A stretch of 16,900 nt of DNA, taken from positions 1-16,900 of the forward strand of contig JAGPVU010000193.1 in the NCBI GenBank assembly GCA_018066825.1, read 5' to 3'. The DNA is from Cycloclasticus sp. GTDB lineage: Bacteria; Pseudomonadota; Gammaproteobacteria; Methylococcales; Cycloclasticaceae. Under the pieces are notes generated by a model. It was not told the DNA's origin, made no database searches, and was given only the letters and a program-made list of their open reading frames with translations. A program made the position numbers and the translations under genes. Each line of letters starts with the position of its first letter. Positions within the stretch are counted from its first letter, which is position 1. Below, one piece after another: positions 7,045 through 14,691 of the stretch.

Positions 7045-7980
7045 ATGCAGAATTTAATACATGACTACTTAGACCATGGCATTACTTGCATCGACGCACA
7101 ATATGTACGACCCGGCTTGGCCAGTTGTTATTTGATTGAGCAAAACGGTCATGCCGCCTTTATTGACGTCGGCACCAACCATACCGTCCCCCTACTGCTG
7201 GCGCTGCTAGAACAAAAGGGGATCCCCTTAAGTAACATCGATTATGTTATTCCTACCCATGTTCACCTCGATCATGCCGGCGGCGCAGGGCTGCTGATGC
7301 AACATGCACCCAATGCGCAACTCATTATCCACCCACGAGGGGCGCGCCATATGATTGACCCCAGTCGCTTACAGGCAGGTGCAACGGCGGTTTATGGGAA
7401 AGCTGAATTTAAACGGCATTACGGCGAACTGATTGGCATAGATGAGCAGCGCGTCATTGCAGCAGCAGACCACCAAATAATCAACTTTCAAGGCAGGGTG
7501 CTTGAGTTTTTACACACACCAGGACACGCCAAACACCACTTTTGCATTATCGATAAAACGAGTAACGGCATGTTCACCGGCGACACATTTGGCGCCGCCT
7601 ACCCTGAGTTAACCGTTAACCAACACGCTTTTATTTTTCCGCCGACCTCGCCTGTCGATTTCAACCCCTCTGATTGGCTGGACTCGATAGACAAGTTAAT
7701 GGCAACGGACTGTGATCGCGCTTACTTAACCCACTACAATCAAGTCGGCAATTTAGAGCCTCTCGCGGATGATTTGCGTAAAAGAATCCGCTTATTTGCT
7801 CAACTCAGTCAAGAATCAGCTTCCGATGCGATTCTGTATGAAAAAATTGAACACTATTTGGTCGATGAAGTTATAACCTCTGGGTGCCAGCTCACTAAAG
7901 CCGAGATCATTAAAACCCTCTCCTTAGATATAGGTATCATCGTCCAGGGGCTTAGGGTTTGGCTTGAAAAAAACGCTTAA
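7045..7980 (+). CDS. Metallo-beta-lactamase-fold hydrolase
   Basis: A 311-residue predicted cytoplasmic binuclear metal hydrolase with no signal peptide. The full ligand set of the fold is visible: T-H-V-H-L-D-H at 71-77 (His72, His74, Asp76, His77), His161 in H-T-P-G-H, Asp180 in F-T-G-D-T-F-G, and His230 in L-T-H-Y-N. This points to an active glyoxalase-II-like enzyme, acting on a thioester, lactone or phosphoester that cannot be told from sequence. A helical C-terminal part (about 235-311) is longer than in minimal family members. The gene lies 76 bases before prpE on the same strand with no terminator between them, which suggests, but does not prove, a link to propionyl-CoA metabolism. 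No clear ribosome-binding site precedes the ATG at 7045; it is the first ATG in the frame. Confidence 0.88.
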   Translation: MQNLIHDYLDHGITCIDAQYVRPGLASCYLIEQNGHAAFIDVGTNHTVPLLLALLEQKGIPLSNIDYVIPTHVHLDHAGGAGLLMQHAPNAQLIIHPRGARHMIDPSRLQAGATAVYGKAEFKRHYGELIGIDEQRVIAAADHQIINFQGRVLEFLHTPGHAKHHFCIIDKTSNGMFTGDTFGAAYPELTVNQHAFIFPPTSPVDFNPSDWLDSIDKLMATDCDRAYLTHYNQVGNLEPLADDLRKRIRLFAQLSQESASDAILYEKIEHYLVDEVITSGCQLTKAEIIKTLSLDIGIIVQGLRVWLEKNA

Positions 7981-8005
7981 AAGTGGTAAATTGGTCGGCT
8001 CCTTA

Positions 8006-8040
8006 TTGTGTGAGTCACGCAAGAATCTAGATTAAGATTC
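8006..8040 (+). promoter_or_regulatory. Possible prpE promoter with overlapping inverted repeat (operator candidate)
   Basis: TTGTGT (8006-8011) and TAGATT (8028-8033) are 16 bases apart. The -10 sits inside an inverted repeat, GAATCT (8023-8028) and AGATTC (8035-8040), centred 25 bases before the prpE ATG. A repeat overlapping a -10 would suit a repressor site. Both elements are short and AT-rich, so this is only a candidate. Confidence 0.3.
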
Positions 8041-8056
8041 AGTCAAAAAAACGAAC

Positions 8057-9955
8057 ATGGGCCTATACTCAAGCAACTACAAACGATCCCTAATCTCTCC
8101 AGATGACTTCTGGGGTGATGCCGCGTCAAGCATTGTTTGGGATAAAACTTGGGACTGTGTATTAGATAGCACAAAGGCGCCCTATTACCGTTGGTTCTCT
8201 GGTGCCCAACTTAACACCTGCTACAACGCCGTCGATCGGCACGTTAACGAAGGCCGCGCAGACCAAGCCGCGTTAATTTATGACAGCCCAGTTAGCCAAA
8301 CACAAAAAACGTATAGCTACCAACAACTACTCGATCAAGTCGCTCGCCTAGCGGGGGTGTTATCTAATCTTGGCGTCGTCAAGGGTGATCGCGTGCTTAT
8401 TTATATGCCGATGATTCCCGAGGGCGTCATGGCGATGCTAGCCTGCGCAAGAATTGGCGCTGTTCATTCTGTTGTTTTTGGCGGTTTTGCCGCTAACGAA
8501 CTATCTACCCGTATAGATGACGCCAAACCCAAGGTTATATTGGCCGCCTCCTGTGGTCTAGAAGGCAGTCGCATTATTGAATACAAACCCCTAGTCGACG
8601 AGGCAATTGATCTGTCTGATCATAAGCCAAACAATACTCTTGTGTTACAACGTCCTCAAGCAACGGCCATCATGCAAGCCGGTCGTGACATCGACTGGGA
8701 AACGGCGGTGGCGAGCGCAACCGCCGTGGACTGCGTTTCCGTTGCCGCTACCGATCCGCTCTACATTCTTTATACGTCAGGCACCACAGGTCAGCCCAAG
8801 GGTGTCGTACGCGACAACGGCGGCCACGCTGTGGCCATGATGTGGACCATGAAGTATCTCTACAACATCCAACCCGGCGAAGTATTCTGGGCAGCCTCTG
8901 ATATAGGCTGGGTAGTTGGTCATTCTTATATCTGCTACGGTCCTTTACTGAACGGCTCAACCACACTTCTTTATGAAGGCAAGCCCGTCGGCACACCAGA
9001 CCCCGGCGCTTTTTGGCGCGTTATGTCAGAGCATAAAGTTGTCTCGTTATTCACTGCGCCAACAGCACTTAGAGCCATCAGAAAAGAAGACCCTAATTGC
9101 GATCACATAAAAAAATATGACCTGTCAAACATGCGTGCGTTATTTCTAGCAGGCGAGCGCTGCGATCCAGACACCTTATATTGGGCTCAAGACAAGTTGC
9201 GGGTTCCCGTTGTGGATCACTGGTGGCAAACCGAAACAGGCTGGTCAATAGCAGCAAACTGCTTGGGCCTTGAAGTGTTTCCCGTTAAACCAGGCTCACC
9301 GACCAAACCCGCACCAGGCTACGATGTACAGTTTTTAGACGATAGCGGACAACCCGTCGCTGTAGGTGAAATGGGCGCTATTGCTATCAAGTTACCCTTA
9401 CCCCCCGGCACATTTCCCACACTTTGGCAAAATGACGAGCGCTTTTTTAGTGCTTACCTTGAGACTTTCCCTGGTTATTATGAAACTGGCGATGCCGGCT
9501 ATATAGACAAAGACGGCTACGTCTATATTATGGGCCGAACTGATGACGTCATCAATGTGGCTGGCCATCGATTGTCTACCGGCGCAATGGAAGAAGTCAT
9601 TGCGGCGCATCCCAACGTTGCCGAATGCGCTGTCATTGGCGTTGCCGATAGTCTAAAAGGCCAAGCACCCATGGGCTTTGCTGTGCTTCAATCGGGTGCC
9701 AACCGCGACCCTGATGAGGTCGTTAAAGAATTGATTACCTTAATGCGTGAAAAGATTGGCCCCGTTGCAGCATTTAAACTTGCAACCGTTGTGAAACGTT
9801 TGCCAAAAACACGTTCGGGTAAAATTCTTCGCGCCACCATGCGCAGTATAGCCGATGGCGTTGCGTATAAAGTACCCGCAACCATTGATGACCTGAATAC
9901 CTTAGATGAAATCACCGAAAACCTTAAAGCTCTTGGTTACCCAAAAAGCGCTTAA
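8057..9955 (+). CDS. prpE: Propionyl-CoA synthetase (propionate--CoA ligase)
   Basis: A 632-residue AMP-forming ligase that converts propionate, ATP and CoA to propionyl-CoA, feeding the methylcitrate cycle. Motifs are Y-T-S-G-T-T-G-Q-P-K-G (239-249), W-W-Q-T-E-T-G-W near 390 in the acyl/AMP pocket, Y-E-T-G-D-A-G-Y near 475, and R-S-G-K-I-L-R with the catalytic lysine Lys589, the residue controlled by reversible acetylation in Salmonella PrpE. The N-terminal Y-x-R-S-x-x-x-P-x-x-F-W and R-W-F elements match PrpE/Acs-type enzymes. Length and immediate linkage to prpB-prpC favour PrpE over acetyl-CoA synthetase. The ATG at 8057 fits the family N-terminus, though no clear ribosome-binding site precedes it. 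It lies 31 bases before prpB and is likely cotranscribed with it. In many organisms prpE is at the end of the cluster or elsewhere; here it leads. Confidence 0.94.
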   Translation: MGLYSSNYKRSLISPDDFWGDAASSIVWDKTWDCVLDSTKAPYYRWFSGAQLNTCYNAVDRHVNEGRADQAALIYDSPVSQTQKTYSYQQLLDQVARLAGVLSNLGVVKGDRVLIYMPMIPEGVMAMLACARIGAVHSVVFGGFAANELSTRIDDAKPKVILAASCGLEGSRIIEYKPLVDEAIDLSDHKPNNTLVLQRPQATAIMQAGRDIDWETAVASATAVDCVSVAATDPLYILYTSGTTGQPKGVVRDNGGHAVAMMWTMKYLYNIQPGEVFWAASDIGWVVGHSYICYGPLLNGSTTLLYEGKPVGTPDPGAFWRVMSEHKVVSLFTAPTALRAIRKEDPNCDHIKKYDLSNMRALFLAGERCDPDTLYWAQDKLRVPVVDHWWQTETGWSIAANCLGLEVFPVKPGSPTKPAPGYDVQFLDDSGQPVAVGEMGAIAIKLPLPPGTFPTLWQNDERFFSAYLETFPGYYETGDAGYIDKDGYVYIMGRTDDVINVAGHRLSTGAMEEVIAAHPNVAECAVIGVADSLKGQAPMGFAVLQSGANRDPDEVVKELITLMREKIGPVAAFKLATVVKRLPKTRSGKILRATMRSIADGVAYKVPATIDDLNTLDEITENLKALGYPKSA

Positions 9956-9986
9956 AACGACAATTTATTGAGGAGCTTTACCCTAA

Positions 9987-10874
9987 ATGAATAAGCAAAA
10001 ATCAGCTGGCTTACGCTTTCGCGAAGCAATGGCAGAAGAAAAACCGTTACAAATCATGGGCACTATTAATGCCTATAGCGCCTTGCTGGCAGAAAAAACT
10101 GGCTACAGAGCCATCTATCTTTCTGGCGGTGGCGTTGCAAACACCTCTTTTGGCTTGCCCGACCTTGGGGTCACTACTTTGAACGACGTGCTGACCGACG
10201 CCAGCCGCATTACGGCTGCAACCGACGTTCCTTTGCTAGTCGATATTGATACCGGTTGGGGCAGTGCCTTTAGTATCGCGCGTACAATCAAAGAGTTTGA
10301 ACGTGCCGGGGTTGCTGCGGTTCATATCGAAGACCAAGTCGCCGCTAAACGTTGCGGTCACCGTCCAAACAAAGAACTCGTCAGCAAAGAAGAAATGTGC
10401 GACCGCGTAAAAGCTGCGGCTGATGCGAAAACCGATTCTGACTTTGTCTTAATGGCGCGTACCGATGCATATAATAGCGAAGGCCAACAAGCCGCTATCG
10501 ATCGCGCCTGCGCCTACGTTGAAGCTGGTGCCGATATGATTTTTGCCGAAGCCGTGTACGAGTTAGATGACTATCGCGCCTTTACTGCCGCAGTAAACGT
10601 GCCCGTTCTTGCCAACATCACAGAGTTCGGTCAAACGCCTTACTTCACTACCACGGAACTTGGCGAAGCCGGGGCAAGCATGGTCTTGTACCCTTTATCT
10701 GCATTCCGGGCGATGAGTAAAGCTGCCCTTAATGTGTACGAAACCATTCGCAAAGAAGGCACCCAAGTTAACGTTGTAGACACCATGCAAACACGTATGG
10801 AGTTGTATGATGTACTGGGTTACCACGAATACGAGCAAAAACTAGACGCATTGTTTTCCAAGGAGAAATCGTAA
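9987..10874 (+). CDS. prpB: 2-methylisocitrate lyase
   Basis: A 295-residue enzyme of the isocitrate lyase/PEP mutase superfamily. It cleaves 2-methylisocitrate to pyruvate and succinate, the last step of the methylcitrate cycle. The signature K-R-C-G-H at 121-125 holds the catalytic Cys123. D-I-D-T-G (Asp86, Asp88) binds Mg2+, and Y-L-S-G-G-G near 44-49 is the typical substrate loop. The length matches PrpB and is far shorter than true isocitrate lyase (about 430 or more). GAGGAG lies upstream, slightly far (about 11 bases) from the ATG. The stop codon overlaps the prpC start by one base (TAATG), which implies translational coupling. Confidence 0.97.
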   Translation: MNKQKSAGLRFREAMAEEKPLQIMGTINAYSALLAEKTGYRAIYLSGGGVANTSFGLPDLGVTTLNDVLTDASRITAATDVPLLVDIDTGWGSAFSIARTIKEFERAGVAAVHIEDQVAAKRCGHRPNKELVSKEEMCDRVKAAADAKTDSDFVLMARTDAYNSEGQQAAIDRACAYVEAGADMIFAEAVYELDDYRAFTAAVNVPVLANITEFGQTPYFTTTELGEAGASMVLYPLSAFRAMSKAALNVYETIRKEGTQVNVVDTMQTRMELYDVLGYHEYEQKLDALFSKEKS

Positions 10875-12001
10875 TGGCTGAAAAGAAAGTTGGCGGCGCA
10901 GGCCTTAGAGGACAATCTGCAGGTGAGACCGCTTTATGTACCGTTGGTAAATCTGGCACTGGCTTAACCTACCGTGGTTATGACATGTCTGACCTAGCCG
11001 ATAACGCGACGTTCGAAGAGGTTGCCTTCCTCCTTGCCCATGGAGAATTACCCAATCAATCCGAATTAGACAACTATGTCGCTAAACTAAAAACCTTGCG
11101 CGGCTTACCTGCTGCGTTAAAGACTGTGCTTGAACATATTCCGGCGGACGCACACCCTATGGATGTAATTCGCACAGGGTGCTCGATGCTAGGGAACTTA
11201 GAAGAAGAAAAGAGTTTTTCAGAACAATTAGACAAAATCGATCGTATGATTGCCGTCTTCCCATCTATTATTTGCTACTGGTATCGCTTCTCACACGATG
11301 GTGTGCGTATTGATACCGAGACTGACGACAACTCTGTCGGCGCGCATTTTTTACACATGCTGCGCGGTGAAAAACCCAACCAGCTACATGAGCAAGTGAT
11401 GAACGTATCACTTATTCTTTATGCAGAACACGAGTTTAACGCGTCTACTTTTGCTGGTCGTGTTTGCGCGTCCACATTGTCAGACATCCACTCCTGCGTT
11501 ACCGCTGCTATCGGCACCCTACGTGGGCCATTACACGGCGGCGCGAATGAAGCCGCCATGGCAATGATTGAAAACTGGACCTCAGCCGAGCAAGCCGAAG
11601 CTGAAATGATGGCCATGTTAAGCCGTAAAGAAAAAATCATGGGCTTTGGTCACGCGGTTTATACCACCTCTGATCCACGTAATGCGATCATCAAAAAGTG
11701 GTCTGAAAAATTAGCGGCAGATGTGGGCGACACGACGCTTTACCCTGTTTCAGTTCGTTGTGAAGATGTCATGTGGCGTGAAAAGAAATTATTCTGTAAT
11801 GCTGACTTCTTCCACGCGTCGGCTTATCACTTTATGGGGATCCCAACCAAGTTGTTTACGCCTATTTTTGTTATGTCACGGGTTACGGGCTGGACCGCTC
11901 ACATCATGGAGCAACGCGCCAACAACCGAATCATTCGGCCAAGTGCAGATTACATTGGCCCGGAGTATCGCCCCGTGAGCAACATTGCCGATAGAGATTA
12001 A
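10874..12001 (+). CDS. prpC: 2-methylcitrate synthase
   Basis: A 375-residue citrate-synthase-family enzyme condensing propionyl-CoA with oxaloacetate to 2-methylcitrate. The three catalytic residues are visible: His221 in G-P-L-H-G-G-A-N-E, His260 in G-F-G-H-A-V-Y, and Asp311 in C-N-A-D-F-F-H. R-P-S-A-D-Y-I-G follows near the C-terminus. The short length, Y-R-G-Y-D N-terminal element and context between prpB and acnD distinguish it from the housekeeping citrate synthase (about 430 residues). The start at 10874 overlaps the prpB stop and has an AAGGAG site 8-9 bases upstream. A strong terminator hairpin follows 25 bases after the stop. Confidence 0.97.
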   Translation: MAEKKVGGAGLRGQSAGETALCTVGKSGTGLTYRGYDMSDLADNATFEEVAFLLAHGELPNQSELDNYVAKLKTLRGLPAALKTVLEHIPADAHPMDVIRTGCSMLGNLEEEKSFSEQLDKIDRMIAVFPSIICYWYRFSHDGVRIDTETDDNSVGAHFLHMLRGEKPNQLHEQVMNVSLILYAEHEFNASTFAGRVCASTLSDIHSCVTAAIGTLRGPLHGGANEAAMAMIENWTSAEQAEAEMMAMLSRKEKIMGFGHAVYTTSDPRNAIIKKWSEKLAADVGDTTLYPVSVRCEDVMWREKKLFCNADFFHASAYHFMGIPTKLFTPIFVMSRVTGWTAHIMEQRANNRIIRPSADYIGPEYRPVSNIADRD

Positions 12002-12025
12002 TCGCAACGTACTATCAGATAGCAC

Positions 12026-12058
12026 AGCCAGTCTTAAGCTTCTAAGACTGGCTTTTTT
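12026..12058 (+). terminator. Intrinsic terminator inside the prp cluster (prpC-acnD gap)
   Basis: A perfect 11-bp stem (12026-12036 with 12043-12053) has a 6-base loop and runs straight into six T residues (12053-12058). It is positioned 24 bases after prpC and 24 bases before the acnD ATG. As drawn it is a textbook rho-independent terminator, so acnD-prpF expression should depend on read-through or on a promoter inside or just after prpC. Confidence 0.85.
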
Positions 12059-12082
12059 AACTAAGACTAAGTGAGTCAACTT

Positions 12083-14677
12083 ATGAATACTGAAAACCGC
12101 AAACCTCTTCCTGGCACTGATTTAGACTACTTCGACGCACAAGCCGCCGTTGATGCGATTCAACCCGGTGCTTATGAGACACTTCCGTACACCTCACGCG
12201 TACACGCCGAAAACTTAGTGCGCCGCTGTGACCCGGCCATGCTAACCGACTCACTTAAACAACTTATTGAACGCAAACAGGACCTAGACTTTCCTTGGTA
12301 CCCAGCTCGCGTTGTTTGCCACGACATCCTTGGCCAAACCGCTTTGGTTGACCTTGCAGGTCTTCGCGACGCCATTGCAGCAAAAGGTGGCGACCCCTCT
12401 CAGGTCAACCCCGTGGTACCCACCCAACTGATCGTTGATCACTCGCTCGCAGTAGAGCACGCAGGGTTTGAAAAAGATGCCTTTGAAAAGAACCGTGCGA
12501 TAGAAGACCGCCGCAATGACGACCGCTTCCATTTTATTAATTGGACCAAAAAAGCCTTTAAAAATGTCGATGTCATTCAACCCGGCAATGGCATCATGCA
12601 CCAAATTAACCTAGAAAAAATGTCGCCCGTTGTTCATGCACGCGACGGCGTGGCTTTTCCAGACACCTTAGTCGGTACAGACAGTCATACTCCGCACGTT
12701 GATGCATTAGGTGTAATCGCCATTGGCGTTGGCGGCCTTGAAGCCGAAACGGTAATGCTCGGTCGCCCATCTTATATGCGGTTACCGAACATCATCGGCG
12801 TTGAGTTAACCGGCATACGCCAACCCGGCATTACAGCAACCGACATAGTGCTGGCACTGACCGAATTTTTACGTAACGCCAAAGTGGTGTCATCCTACCT
12901 TGAATTTTTCGGCGAAGGTGCCGCGGCTTTAACCCTAGGTGACCGTGCTACCATTTCTAATATGACGCCTGAATTTGGCGCCTCAGCCGCCATGTTTTAT
13001 ATTGACGACAAAACCATTGATTATTTAAAACTCACTGGCCGCGAAGATGATCAAGTTAAATTGGTCGAAACGTATGCTAAGCAAGCAGGGCTTTGGGCAG
13101 ACACATTAAAAAATGCCGAATACCCACGCGTGCTAACGTTCGATTTATCATCCGTTGGCCGCAATATCGCTGGCCCGTCTAACCCTCATCGTCGCGTTCC
13201 AACTAGCGAACTGACGGAACGCGGAATCGCCGGCATCGTGGAAAATGAAGAAGGCCTGATGCCTGATGGCGCAGTTATTATCGCTGCTATTACAAGCTGC
13301 ACCAATACCAGCAACCCACGTAACGTGATTGCCGCAGGCCTTATCGCACGTAACGCTAATGCGCTCGGTTTAACCCGCAAACCTTGGGTAAAATCATCCT
13401 TAGCACCGGGGTCTAAAACAGTCAAACTGTACCTTGAAGATGCCAACTTACTATCAGAATTAGAACAGCTTGGCTTTGGCATCGTTGGATTTGCGTGTAC
13501 CACGTGTAACGGCATGAGTGGCGCCTTAGACCCAGTTATTCAACAAGAAATAATTGATCGTGACTTATACGCAACTGCCGTTTTGTCGGGCAACCGCAAC
13601 TTTGACGGCCGTATTCACCCGTACGCTAAACAAGCTTTCCTCGCATCACCACCATTAGTGGTTGCTTACGCTATAGCTGGCACCATTCGCTTTGATATTG
13701 AAAAGGGTGTACTTGGACATGACCAGCAAGGTAACCCAGTTACCTTAAAAGACATCTGGCCGAGCGATGAAGAAATTGATGCGATTGTTAAACAAAGTGT
13801 CAAGCCTGAACAGTTCCGGCAAGTTTACATTCCGATGTTTCCTGAAGCGAGCGCCCAACAGGAACAAGTTAGCCCGCTCTACGATTGGCGACCACAAACC
13901 ACCTACATCCGTCGCCCACCTTATTGGGAAGGTGCCTTAGCAGGTGAGCGCACCATGAAAGGCATGCGCCCTCTGGCCGTTTTGGGCGACAACATCACGA
14001 CTGATCATCTATCACCGTCTAACGCGATTATGCTGGACAGTGCTGCGGGTGCTTATTTAGCTAAAATGGGGTTACCAGAGGTAGACTTTAACTCGTACGC
14101 CACCCATCGAGGCGATCATTTGACCGCTCAACGCGCAACCTTCGCCAACCCTAAACTATTAAATGAAATGGTGCAGGAAAACGGTGAAATCAAACAGGGC
14201 TCATTAGCACGTATCGAACCTGAAGGCGAGGTCACCCGTATGTGGGAAGCGATTGAAACCTATATGGCGCGCAAACAGCCTTTAATTATTGTTGCTGGCG
14301 CCGATTACGGACAAGGGTCGTCACGTGATTGGGCTGCAAAAGGTGTACGTTTAGCCGGGGTTGAAGCTATCGTTGCTGAAGGCTTTGAACGTATTCACCG
14401 TACCAACTTGGTTGGTATGGGTGTGCTTCCGCTAGAATTTAAGGCCGGTGAAAACCGCAAAACGTATGCAATAAATGGCACTGAAACCTTTGATGTCATG
14501 GGTGATATCACTCCTGGCGCAAACTTGACACTTATCATTCATCGCAAAGCTGGTGATAGTGTTGAAGTACCCGTTAACTGTCGCTTAGATACCGCGGATG
14601 AGGTATCCGTATACACCGCTGGCGGTGTTTTGCAGCGATTTGCTCAAGATTTTCTGCAGTCATCTTCTGCCGCTTAA
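12083..14677 (+). CDS. acnD: Fe/S-dependent 2-methylcitrate dehydratase AcnD
   Basis: An 864-residue aconitase-family enzyme that, with PrpF, replaces the cofactor-free PrpD dehydratase. It dehydrates 2-methylcitrate to a 2-methylaconitate that PrpF isomerises to the cis form. The 4Fe-4S ligands are Cys406 (in T-S-C-T-N-T-S-N-P-R) and Cys472/Cys475 (in F-A-C-T-T-C-N-G-M-S-G). The swivel domain carries Y-G-Q-G-S-S-R-D-W near residue 745. The N-terminal R-K-P-L-P-G-T-x-L-D-Y-F-D is characteristic of AcnD rather than AcnA. A GTG at 12071 is in frame, but the ATG at 12083 gives the usual AcnD N-terminus (M-N-T-x-x-R-K-P-L-P), and the GTGAG covering that GTG can serve as the ribosome site, so 12083 is chosen. 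It lies 15 bases from prpF. Confidence 0.95.
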   Translation: MNTENRKPLPGTDLDYFDAQAAVDAIQPGAYETLPYTSRVHAENLVRRCDPAMLTDSLKQLIERKQDLDFPWYPARVVCHDILGQTALVDLAGLRDAIAAKGGDPSQVNPVVPTQLIVDHSLAVEHAGFEKDAFEKNRAIEDRRNDDRFHFINWTKKAFKNVDVIQPGNGIMHQINLEKMSPVVHARDGVAFPDTLVGTDSHTPHVDALGVIAIGVGGLEAETVMLGRPSYMRLPNIIGVELTGIRQPGITATDIVLALTEFLRNAKVVSSYLEFFGEGAAALTLGDRATISNMTPEFGASAAMFYIDDKTIDYLKLTGREDDQVKLVETYAKQAGLWADTLKNAEYPRVLTFDLSSVGRNIAGPSNPHRRVPTSELTERGIAGIVENEEGLMPDGAVIIAAITSCTNTSNPRNVIAAGLIARNANALGLTRKPWVKSSLAPGSKTVKLYLEDANLLSELEQLGFGIVGFACTTCNGMSGALDPVIQQEIIDRDLYATAVLSGNRNFDGRIHPYAKQAFLASPPLVVAYAIAGTIRFDIEKGVLGHDQQGNPVTLKDIWPSDEEIDAIVKQSVKPEQFRQVYIPMFPEASAQQEQVSPLYDWRPQTTYIRRPPYWEGALAGERTMKGMRPLAVLGDNITTDHLSPSNAIMLDSAAGAYLAKMGLPEVDFNSYATHRGDHLTAQRATFANPKLLNEMVQENGEIKQGSLARIEPEGEVTRMWEAIETYMARKQPLIIVAGADYGQGSSRDWAAKGVRLAGVEAIVAEGFERIHRTNLVGMGVLPLEFKAGENRKTYAINGTETFDVMGDITPGANLTLIIHRKAGDSVEVPVNCRLDTADEVSVYTAGGVLQRFAQDFLQSSSAA

Positions 14678-14691
14678 AGGGATAGCCTCAT

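Noticed and set aside
8057..9955. Acetyl-CoA synthetase (Acs) as an alternative call for PrpE
   Set aside because: Length, N-terminal pattern and position directly before prpB-prpC fit PrpE better.
13186..13515. Minus-strand open frame of 109 codons inside acnD (also 12284-12604)
   Set aside because: It is fully inside acnD, whose frame carries the conserved cysteines; composition is that of a reverse-strand shadow.
12083..14677. Housekeeping aconitase A instead of AcnD
   Set aside because: The N-terminus pattern and the immediate prpF partner are diagnostic of AcnD.
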